The position numbers were made by a program, and so were the translations under genes. A stretch of 64,000 nt of DNA. It comes from Brasenia schreberi (lineage: Eukaryota; Streptophyta; Magnoliopsida; Nymphaeales; Cabombaceae). Each line of letters opens with the position of its first letter. Position 1 is the stretch's first letter. Location of the stretch: the NCBI GenBank assembly GCA_036023115.1, contig JAYKKT010000040.1, positions 5,491,001 to 5,555,000 on the forward strand, in the 5' to 3' direction. The notes beneath the pieces were generated by a model, which was not told where the DNA came from, did no database searches, and worked only from the letters and a program-made list of their open reading frames with translations. Of this stretch, positions 11,401-23,400 are shown piece by piece.

Positions 11401-14400
11401 ATGGGGAACGAAGAGAAGATTGGCGACGGCGGTGATCAGAGCGTCATCCCCACCAACACAAACAAGGGGAAATCTTGCAAAGGGTGTCTCTACTATTCCT
11501 CCCTTATGAAATCCAACCATCGGAATCCGCTTTGCGTTGGGGTCACCAGAGCTCTTCCTAAAGGTGATTGCTTTATTTATATCTCTAATTTGTCTTTGTT
11601 TTCCTTTTTGGGTCGTAAAAGGGTCATCGTTCTCATTTATCAGAAATAAAAGGATCATCGTTCTTTCTATGATTGGTTTTGTGGGCGGATAATCATCCTT
11701 TTCTCCTCTTTTGTTCTATGATCTTGGAAAAACATTCTCCTTACTTTTCTCTTTGATTGGGCGTCTTCATTGATATATTTCTCGATTGTTTCCCCGTTTA
11801 CTGTTGTTTGCATCAAATCGTACTGGGATACTTGGTACTGTTAATTTTAACTGAAGGGTTCCTGTTATGATGGTTCTTGAGGTAAAACCGAAATTTTCAG
11901 AGGTATTCGTTCTCAACTATGGTTCTTACGGCCTGAAATCGCCTAACTGTCATGGTTTCAAAATTCGCTAATCTTCTTGTGGGCATATCTTGGCTCGTTG
12001 CATGAGCTGACAAGATGGGCGATGGCTCGTTTAGTTTGGTATGTTGGGTCGAGGTTAGATTGGATTGTTCGTATAGGCTCGTCTAGCTTAGTATATGTGA
12101 CATTTTCATGCATATATGTTAGAAAAACATGCTTACGAGTTGGATGGACCTACATGTCCAATGGATCAAGAGTTTTGTGCTTATCCTAAAGAGTGTGTCA
12201 AAAAAGATTTTTAATTTCCACGATCAAAGGTTTCATTTATAACCAAAATTACATGCAAGTTCTTTTGAATTTTCAAAGTTTAACGAGAAATCTCATTTTG
12301 GCTCGAAGCTCGGGTCAATATGAGCTCAACTTCTCGTGAATGATCCAACATGACGAGAACATGCAACTTTATAGGTTAATCGGAGGAGAATAGGCAGCCA
12401 TGGCTCGGCTTGTTCGGCTCATTTACCACCCCTATTTGCTGTAGCGCTTTATGTCTCTTGTCTCGTCTCTGCTAGATCCCTAACCCTAGCGCTTGTGTTG
12501 TTTGCAAGCTTTTATTTCTACACTTTGTTGATGTGATTTGAGTTTTTCTGTCATAGTAAGATTCTTATTCAAGTGCCCGTTGTAAACTTTTTGTGGATCA
12601 TATTTCATGTAACTGCATAGATCACTCGCCTTTATGCTGAACTTACAAATTCATCAAAAGGCTTGGTTAATTGCGTATATTCCTTATTAACGTGGAAAAG
12701 TGGAGTAATTATAATCATTGCATTCCCATTTCATCCTGCATCAGAAAAAGTGGTCCATTTTCAGTACAAGTTGAGTGATGGTCATGGTATTTCTGCACTC
12801 AGCTATTGATTTTAGGTGCATTGGTCATAATTTTATGTACCTGTTCACTGGGTCCTCTGAAGTTCCTTCCTTCTTGTTCATGGAGTTGCGGGTGTTCTTG
12901 TATGTAGGTTTTGCAACACCAGAACTTCCCTATAGACAAAATGTGAAAGGATACAATATCGTCTACGTGATGTTGTTCCCAAATAAGAATGTATTTGTGG
13001 GTTTCGTAGTGATAGTGCCTGTTGCGTGCTAATGTTTCTAAATAAGAATGTATTTGTGGTGTACCTAGTGATAGTGCCTGTTGTTGCTACCATCTGTTTA
13101 ATGGATTTAACCTAGCACTCATTTGTCTGTGACACTATCTGCAATGTTTTTCTTGGATAATCTAAAGGGAAAGGGTTTATCTTGAGAAATCTTGGAAACT
13201 TTCAGTGAGACAGACAATATGTGCTCTTTTGGTTGTTGCAAGAATGAAATTTCTGAAATTGTAGCAATAGATATGATCAGCATGAAAAGTCAGATACATG
13301 GTGAAATGTGGTCAGGATGACTGTAAGAATTCTTGAAAGAGTCTCTGGATGAACAAGTTCACATATGGTAGACGTTCCTGGATTCTTTGTCACATGTTTC
13401 TGTTGCTGTTTAGAGCGTAGCTGCAATTATCTTCTTCATTTGTTTGTGGGAATTATAAAGACAATCTGGATGTATTTGGATTATTGTAACTTGTCCTTAT
13501 TATGCAAGACTTCCTTCAGCTCATCATTTGTGGTTCTGGAGATCTGAAACATTAATTTAAGCTGTGTTTGTTTTGTGAGTTGTCAGCAGTAGAGTACCTA
13601 AGTACTGGAGCAGGCCATCTTTTGGTGCATTTCTTAAACATGACTCTACAATTCAGGCAATTTATATACCTTGTACTATTCTATTTATTTGCCAAAAATT
13701 TCTTGGCAGGTAACATAAGTTTAGTTCTTGAGTTAAATTCTTTGTTAAGTTCTAAAGGGGAGCTACCTTGATGAAAGATTTATGTTTGATTACAGTATTG
13801 GGTTTCTGTTCAGCGCATTAAAGCGAGATTGTTCACAGAGCAAGATTTAATTCAGGCATAGTAGGAGTTAGGCAGTAAATTGCATAGATAAGGCCCTGTT
13901 TTGATGCCTTCAAGTTTTTCATTTCATTTCAAGCTTTGCGCTACATAATATTTACTATAGGCAAGCGAGGAATTAAGCAGGAAATATGACCCTAAATTGC
14001 CTTAAAAGTTTTCCACTTTGTCTGAACCTTCACATTACATTACCAGATTCCTTTCAATATTGACACATTCAAGGCCCATTGTTAGTTCCTTCCTCAAGTT
14101 GCTTTTGTTTAAGATATGGAACTTTGTTGCTAGGAATTGTAGTTTTCACTGTGAGTATATATGCTAAGATTTCTCGCTTTAGTAAATTAATACCTTATTA
14201 AAACAGTTGTTGACTATATGCTGCTATAAAATTTCTGTGAACAGTCCCTGGTTACATGATCGGTGAATCAGAGATGGAGGCTTCAAAAGAAGGCCGAAGC
14301 TTGTCGGATTTCAAGTACGCATGTGTTGGTTATTCTGTTTACTTGGATAAAAAGGATAATCCAGATGGACAACCAAGAGATCATGCAGAATTGCCCTTTT

Positions 14401-17400
14401 GTGTTGGCGTTGAGGTTACTATCTAAACATTATGCGCTATGGCTTATAACTTTTGACTCTGCAATTTTCTCGTAAGGGTGCTACTACCTGCGAACTTTAA
14501 TTTTTAATGGTAGTCGTAAACTAAATATGCTGCTAAACTATTTGAGTGGTGATATTAATTAGTTATGAGACAGTGCCTTAATGCAGTCTGCGCTTGGTCA
14601 TGACCTGTTGGCAGTTTGGCCCTTCTTGGAGTGTTTGAGTTATGGCTAGCTTGAATATCATTTTTCTTTTTTGTCACCTTTTTGTATTCATGGTACATTC
14701 ATTAATTTGAGTTCTTCTTTTCTCATCGTTTCCTTCTCGTGGCTTGTTAGTTCCATGTAATATTATTGTAAAGCACTTTGTTAGATGATCGAGGTTTCTA
14801 TCATTTGCTGCTCAAATTGTCTTGACCTTTGTTGTTTATAATTTGTGAAACCTTGTGAGCTTTTCTTTTTGGTGCAGCTGTTGGTCGACAAACAAGCTTC
14901 TAATACTGAACGCCATCCTTCTCATATTCCCAATCACAACAAAGAAGGTAGTGTAATGCATACTTTTAGTAGACGCTTGCAGTGTTTTCTGAATTCAATC
15001 CTTCTTTGCTTATTTTATTTTATAGGCACTTGACTTTTGGTGCTTATTCTGTGAAACTGACACAAGAACGAACATTTTATATTTAGATCAATACCCCAGA
15101 TAAGATGAGTATGTAGAAAAGCAACCTGGTACACAAAAATGAAGATAGGGAAAAAAATGAACGTCTATATAAAGGTCTATATGCATGTAGGAGCTTGCTT
15201 GCACACTTAGTTTTAAAGTTGTTCGAATTCAGATCTAGCTTGGCAATTTTCTTTGGGTTTATGTACTTAAAGTTGTCCTCATCAGTTTTTCTTTTAAAGT
15301 ACTTCTCTAATTGAATTCTTTTCTTCTAGTGGAAATGTAAATACTTGTCGATATTCGAAAGTTGATGCTCACGAAGCAAATCCAATGAATCGCCAAGAAT
15401 CCAAAGTCATCAAGTATGGATGCCAAATCTCTTAGTATGTACATTTAGAGGTGGAAGAAGCAAGCAAAAGACCCAAAGTAATGGGCTGGTGGCTGGCCCC
15501 TTGGCCAGCCAACTAGCCGTTGGGGCTCCCAACGATTATGGCCAGGGCCATGCTAACCCTGGCCCTACCTCATGCTAGGACTGTGCTCCTATTACATTAA
15601 CACCCCCCCCTCAAACTTACGGGGTATATACTGAAAGTTTGTCCAACATAATCAAATACAACTTAATTCTTGTGTTTGCTTGTAACAAGAATTTCTACAA
15701 AAATAGTATCCAGATTGCCACAACTTCCTTTGAAACAACTCCAGATCATCTTTCCACAACCAATGTATCAATTCTTTTTTCATCATGCATAAAAATCAAT
15801 GAAGTATCAATACGTTTATTTGCTCAATTTCTAAAAACCAAGAAGACGATTTATAACCCAAAAGATAAGCCAAAAATTATGAAGTTGATTTAATCTAGTT
15901 CAAGAAACTCATTTGAGAGAAAACATTGATATCATTCAAATAGGATTGTCTATTATAATAACTAGATTCATAAATCACCACAAACTTGTGATATTGTAAG
16001 GGGACCTTGGTATATCAAAAAAGCATTTTAAGGTTATGCTCAAAACCCAAGTTTTAAGGACAAACTCGAACCCAAAGAAGCTTTTTAAGGCAAAACTCAA
16101 AACCTTCAAATCAAACAAGCTTCTTAAGGTTAAGTTCAAAACCCGCCGAGTCAAACAAGCTTTAAGGCTAAGCTCAAACCTGATTTTTGAGGATCAACTC
16201 GAACCCGCTCAAAACCTTAAGTCAAACAAGCTTTTTAAGGCAAAGCTCAAAACCTTCAAATCAAATAAGCTTTTTAAGGTTAAGCTCAAAACCCGAATTT
16301 TAAGGATAAACTCGAACCCAAACAAGCTTTTTAAGGCAAAGCTCAAAACCTTAAAGTCAAACATACAATTCCCAAGGCCCTTAAATATCCTTTAAACTCA
16401 AAAGTGATTCTATGGTTTCAAAAGTAAGATAATCTATTTGAACGATTAAAACAAGTCAAAGCCCTTAAATATCCTTTAAACTCAAAAGTGATTCTATGGT
16501 TTCAAAAGTAAGATAATCTATTTGAACGATTAAAACAAGTCAAAGGAATCAACTTCATGTTTTTCAAAAGGTCTCACAAGGTTTGTTAAAACCATAAATA
16601 CAAGTTAATGAAGATAACTATAAGTCTTTTTCAATATTGATTACTCTCCAACCAAAAGGTCAACAACATGGAACATCTTAATCACAAAGATTTCCAATAA
16701 AAAGCCAACAAACGGAGATCATAATCTCATGAAAAAACAACTTTAAGGTTATCAAGATCACAAATCTTCAACTAACAATAAGTGCATCTTAAAATATCAA
16801 TTAATTTCCAACAAACGGCCACCTCAAAAGGTCTCATAAGGTTTGTTAAAACAATTTTATCAAATACAAGTTAATCAAGATAACTATAAGTCTTTTTCAA
16901 TATTGATTACTCTCCAACCAAAAGGCCAACAACATGGAACATCTTAATCACAAAGATTTCCAACAAAAGGCCAACAAACGGAGATCATAATCTCATGAAA
17001 AAACAATCTTAAAAACAAACGGAGATCATAATCTCATGAAAAAACAATCTTAAAGTTATCAAGATCACAAATCTTCAAATAACAATAAGTGCATCTTAAA
17101 ATATCAATTAATTTCCAACAAATGGCCACCAATATGAAGCACCTTAATCACAAAGGTTTTCAACAAAAGGCCAACAACATGGATCTCAATTATACAAGAA
17201 GATACCTCTTATTGTTTTCCAACCAATACATTTTCGAACTTATCAATAGTCAAGTTTTAAATCGTAACAAATTTTCAAATAACAATAAGTGCATCTTCAG
17301 ATATCAATTAATTTCCAACAAAAGGCCACCAACATGAAGCACCTTAATCACAAAGGTCTTCAACAAAAGGCCAACAACATGGATCTCAATTATACAAGAA

Positions 17401-20400
17401 GATACCCCTTATTATTTTCCAACAAATACATTTTTGAACTTATCAATAGTCAAGTTTGAAATCGTTCAAATGTCACAACACATTTTTCTTCTAAACATGC
17501 CAACAAACAATTTGATACAATCAATATTGCATATAACAAAGTTGGAAGAAACACACCTGGATGGGTTCAAGTCTGAATTCCATGCACAACGGAATCAGAT
17601 CGAATAGCCAAATCTGTTCATTTAACTCAAAAATACAAACACTATACAAACATGCAATAATACTAAGTGCAATAGAGAAAATTCATGTTTCCATGAGAAG
17701 GGAAAGCAATAAACCACTAAAATGTTCCAATAATCAAACTGAACCCATGTTTCTCGCCAATAAGTCCATCTGAAACACGTAGAGCATAATATTGCCAAAT
17801 CAAGGATAAGAAAAAGTGGTTCCCACAAACGAAATGACAAAAAGGCAAATTAATATTATTGGGATATTGCATATCCTTACCATCCCCACACACGACCGAA
17901 AAAAGAGGCTCGGTTCCTAAAATACCATAATAATATCATCATTCGGATCAATTTTACTACCCAAAACAAATCGAACCCAACGAATTCTTAAAGCAGCAAA
18001 GTACAAGACTCGCAGAATTCACATGACAAACCCAAAATGGTAGTCAATATCTTGATAAGTAACCAAACAAAATCCACATATAAAGAAGCAACTATTAGCT
18101 AAGTATCCAATCTTTATTAAACCAATTTTCAAGGACCAAAAGGCGAAGTTATTACAACCCCTATCAAGTCACTTAAGTGCCAAAACCCAAACGAAACTAC
18201 ATAAGGGAAACCAACACCCATATAGATGCATTGCACATTTATAATCACAAAATAGATTGTTAGAGAACCGTAAATCTCTCCAAAATAAAAACCCATAAAA
18301 CGAGAAATTGAGCCAAGATAGATCATCAAGACCTTCAATTCCCACCTTAGAATCATGAAAAACAACACGAAATGGGCCGGTGGGTGCAACCAGAAAACCT
18401 TAAAATCGAGCACCGACAAAGATTAACAAAGCAAAAATTTAGCCAACGAAAGACCATCTAGATGAACCTAAGCATTAAATCTAAACACATAAAAGTTTTG
18501 CAATTTTGAAATAAAAGTCATGCCAAAATTATAAAAGAAAAATACCAAAACCACAGAAATTGACCATACCGATAGGAGAAACCAACAAGGAACAATTAAC
18601 ACTTTAGATGTCATGTAAGGTTTCTTAATAAAGAATACAAATGCAACTATCCAAACCATCAAAATAAAGCAACAACAATAACAACAACTAAGCCTTTTCC
18701 CATACTAGACGGGGTCGGCTACATGGATTCTTTGTTTCCACAGATCCCTATCGTGTGCCATGTTAGCAGTTAACTCTCAATAAGCTAGATCATTCTTTAT
18801 TGTTTCTTTCCAACACTGTTGTGGTCGTCCTCTACCTCTTTTAATACTTTCCAAATTTAGTTTTTCTAACCTTCTTACAAGTTCTTCTTTTGATCTTCTT
18901 TCTATATGTCCAAACCGTCTTAAATGATGTTCTCTCATTTTATCCTCTATTGGTGCCACTCCTAATTTGTTTCTAATAACCTCATTATGTATACGGTCTT
19001 TTCTTGTATGACCACTCATCCATCTCAACATCTTCATTTCTGTCACAGACATCTTTTGTACATGTTGATGATTAATTGCCCAACACTCAGAACCATAAAA
19101 CATGGCAGGCCTAATTGTTGCTCTATAATATTTACCTTTTAATTTTAATGGTATCTTCTTATCACAAAGAATACCTGATGCTCCTCTCCATTTTAACCAA
19201 CCAACATTAATTCTGTGTAACATCTCCATCAATTCTTCCGTCACTCTGAAAAATTGACCCTAGGTATTTAAAACTTTCCTTTTGGGGAATGCAATGTGTG
19301 CCAATTTTAATTTCTATGTCCTCTGAAGTAACCAAATGATCAAACTTACATTCCATATATTTTGTCTTTGTTCTACTAAGTCGGAGGCCTTTGCTTTCTA
19401 ATGTTTCTCTCATAGTTCCAATTTTCTATTAACTTTTTCCTTAGACTCCTCCACTAATACAATGTCATCTGCAAATAACATACACCAAGGTACTTCATCT
19501 TGAATATGTTTTGTTAACTCATTCATCACCATTATAAATAAGTATGGACTTAAAGTTGATCCTTGATGTAACCCGATATTAACTTCAAAGAAGTCCGTCG
19601 TTTCTTCATGAGTCCTCCCACATGTTTTTGCACCATTGTACATGTCTCTTATAAGGTTAATATATGTCAATGGGATACCTCTTTTTTCCAAAGTTCTCCA
19701 AAGAAGCTCCCTCGGTACCCTATCGTAAGCTTTTTCTAGATCAATAAATATCATGTGAAGGTCTTTCTTTTTTGCTCTAAAATGTTCCATAAGACGTCTC
19801 AAAAGGTGAATCGCTTCAAAAGTAGATGTGCCTGACATGAATCCAAATTGGTTCTCTGTTGTACTTGATACTTGTCTTAACCTCCGTTCGATAATTCTTT
19901 CCCATAATTTCATAGTATGACTCATTAACTTGATACCTCAATAATTCGCACAATTTTGAATGTCTCCCTTATTCTTATATATGAGTATAAGTGTACTTGC
20001 TCTCCATTCTTCGGGCATCTTTTGGTTTTTCCATATTTCATTAAATAGTCTTGTGAGCCAAGTGATTCCTATTTCTCCTAGTATTTTCCAAACTTGTATA
20101 GGAATATTATCTCGTCCTACCGATTTACCACCCTTCATATGTTTAATAGCCTCTTTGACTTCATTATTTTGAATACGTCGGTAGAAATTGTGGTTTATAT
20201 ACTTTTCTGACTTGGCTAAATCTCCTAAACTAATATTAACATATTTATTTTCATTAAAAAGATTTTAAAAATAGTTTTTCCATCTATTTCTTATATCATC
20301 ATTTGCCACTTGAATTTTTTTATCCTTGTCTTTTATGCATCTAACATAATTAAGATCTTTAGTTTTCTTATCTCTAGCCCTAGCTATCCTAAAAATATCT

Positions 20401-23400
20401 CTTTTACCCTCTTTTGAGTTGAGTTTTTTTATATAAGTCCTCCCAAATCTTAGGTTTTGCTTTCCTAATGGCCTTTTTCGCTTCCTTCTTTGCTTTCTTA
20501 TAATCTTCTAAAGTTTCACTAGTTTTCTTAGCATAATGTAATTTGTAACATGCCCTCTTTGCCTTGATTTTATTTTGTACTACTTCACTCCACCACCAAG
20601 CTTCTTTTTGTGCCAGTACACCTCCCTTAGATACCCCTAATACATCTTTCGCCACTTTCCTAATATTTATAGCCATATTGTTCCACATATCACAGGGTAT
20701 GCCAACATAATTCCAAACATCTCCTTGAAGGACTTTCTGTTTAAATATATCTTCTTTCTCGCTTTTCAGGTTCCACCATTTAGTCTGAATAGCTCGATGC
20801 ACTCTTTTCTTCTTTGTCCATTTTTTTATTTATAAATCCATAACTAAAAGTCGATGTTGGGTGGTTAAGCTTTCTCCTGGAATTACCTTACAATCTTTAC
20901 AACACACTCTATCTTTTTTTCTATAAATAAAGTAATCAATTTGTTTTTGTGACAAGCCACTCTTATAAGTAATTAAATGTTCATCTCGTTTTTTGAAGAT
21001 TGTATTGACTATAAAGAGATCAAATGCCATAGCAAAATTTAAAATCTCCCTACCTTCCTCGTTTATATCCCCAAAACCAAAGTTTCTATGAATCCCTTGA
21101 TATCCTAATGCCTCTTTACCGACATGTCCATTTAAATCTCCTCCTAAACAAATCATCTCCCTTTGTGGAATCTTTTGAAACACCTTATCTAACTCTTCCC
21201 AAAAAACAGTCTTTATACTATCTCTAGTCCTACTTAGGGTGCGTAAGCACAAACTATATTCAAAACCTCTGCTCTTAACACTAATTTCAATGTCATGATT
21301 CGGTCACCATATAGTTGTATGTCTACTACACTATCCTTTAAATCTGTATTTATGATAATACCAACTCCGTTTCGAGCCTTTTCTTTACCTGAGTACCATA
21401 ATTTAAAACCTGTATCCTCTATCTCCTTTGCTTTTTCTCTAACCCATTTTGTCTCTTGTAAACATAGAATATGAATCCTTTTCCAAATCATAGTATCTAC
21501 CACCTCCATTAGCTTACCCGATAATGTTCTGATATTCGAAGAACAAATACGAATCTTATTATCTAGGACTAGCTTCCTTACCCCCCGCATCCGTCCATAA
21601 TCAAAATGCGAAAACCCTCTCTGAAAAATTTTCACTACATTCGGGCGGCAGTGTAGCGGGACTCTTTACCCACCCCTGTCCATGATGTGGGAACCCTCTC
21701 TGCAATTGATTCACTACATTCGGGTGAAAATGTAGTGGCCCTTGCGTACTTCTTACTGCATTCGGGTTCTGCAGCACGTCGTTAGGCGAGGATGCCCCAA
21801 AGCAATATTCATAATTTTTGTAATCCATGTTATAAAATCCGACGAAGTTTTACGCTGGTTGTTGGAAGCCTAACACAACCCTCCTCCTTTATCCGGGCTT
21901 GGGACCGGCAATGCAAGGGTGATCTCTTACATCAAAATAAAGAATTTTTTTACAAAAACCAATGCAACAAGAAGATGTAATTTGAGAAGTGAAACAATCC
22001 AACGCGAATGAGCTAATCTATCGTCTTCTTCAAAAATCGACAAACTCATTAAGGAAAAGACATGGATCAATAATTAAAAACAATGATACTACAAAAAACA
22101 AAAATGTCAAACACACTAGCCTAACTCATGTTTTTTTTTTAAGTAATAACAAAAACAACTAAGTTTTCAAATGTTCTGAACATATCAAATATGGCCAAAA
22201 ACTTATTTTAGAATCGTTGATTAAAATCACAAGATGAAGTTCAAAAAACACAACAAGCGTATATACCAAAAACCACAATCATATATTACTAATAAAAGTT
22301 ATATTTTCATAACAAACACATCCAACATTATCCAAAGTCAAGAAATGTGTGGGAGAATTTATAAGTGATTGCAAGATTCAAGAGAAGACAAAATTTCTAA
22401 GAAATTCCAAAATTCCAATGAAACAACGTAATCAATTGAGAACTTCGTTATTTTTCTTCAAATTTCAAAACAAACATATTTTCTAAAGTTACCTTGAACT
22501 TCACAATGTCAAAAAACAAGAATCGTAGATTTTTCAAAGTTGGCATGCTTCCCAATGTACTCGATTTCTTCAATCTGAGGCTCTGATACTATGTAAATAC
22601 TTGTCAATATTCGAAAGTTGATGCTCACGAAGCAAATCCAATGAATCACCAAGAATCCAAAGTCATCGAAGTATGGATGCCAAATCTCAAATATGTCAAA
22701 CAAGAGAGCGGAAGCACACAAAAAAAAGTTAAAAGCTGTGCCAAGACAACATACTTTTATTCATGGATGAGTGACATATTTATAGGCATTTAGTATGTAC
22801 ATTTAGAGGTGGAAGAAGCAAGCAAAAGACCCAAAGTATTGGGCTGGTGGCTGGCCCCTTGGCCAGCCAACTAGCCGTTGGGGCTCCCAACGATTATGGC
22901 CAGGCCATGCTCTCCCTGGCCCTGCCTCATGCCAGGACTGCACGGGCCCTAATGGCCCGTGCTCCTATTACATTAACAGGAAATTGGTGTTGGTGCGCCT
23001 TTCATCACATCCACCAATAGTCATCTCTTTCTTCACTCCAAATCGATTTGGTCATGCAAAGCGGCTAACATTCGGGGGCTTGCTTTTGTCACACAAATTA
23101 TCTTCATCTACCTTTGGAGGTTAAATTTAGGTTTGGTGATACAAAACCATGTGGAAATGCCACGGTTATGGGTCACACTTTACAAGTGGTGAAAGAGGGG
23201 TTTAGTCAGATCGAGCAATCTAGAAATTTTTGGTGTTCTTATAGGTTTTACAAAAGTAAGTACCAGAATATTCTGAAATCTAGGAGGGTGGAAATGACTC
23301 CTCTTTGGCTTAAACAACAACAACTAAGCCTTTTCCTATACTAGGTGGGGTCAGCCATGGATTCTTTGTTTCCACAGAGCTTGATCTTGTGCCATGCTAA

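Larger units (their letters stand above)
15336..22978 (-). mobile_element. Non-coding Copia-type LTR retrotransposon (LARD-like)
   Basis: It is bounded by two LTRs and flanked by the 5-bp target duplication GGAAA (15331-15335 and 22979-22983). On the minus strand the 5' LTR is 22592-22978, followed by a primer-binding site (22568-22591, complementary to initiator-Met tRNA except one base). A polypurine-type tract (C-run at 15602-15611 on the plus strand) precedes the 3' LTR. The internal region encodes no gag, protease, integrase or reverse transcriptase. It consists of tandem repeats (16036-17420) plus unique AT-rich sequence and a later RTE insertion (18670-21929). It is antisense in intron 3 of the DUF8204-like gene. 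Its LTR shares ends and internal blocks with the coding Copia element at 30771-34611, so it probably used that family's enzymes (inference). Confidence 0.85.

Noticed and set aside
11176..11658. 160-codon open frame on the minus strand
   Set aside because: It is antisense to exon 1 and the leader of the DUF8204-like gene, contains a GA/CT-repeat-derived serine-leucine run and resembles no family.
16036..16395. 119-codon lysine-rich repeat protein
   Set aside because: The pattern follows the DNA tandem repeat; the region is internal to a non-coding LTR element and has no conserved protein context.
16564..17420. Possible CRISPR-like array of repeats
   Set aside because: Repeat units are long (200-260 bp) and diverged, there are no short uniform repeats with unique spacers, and the genome is a plant.
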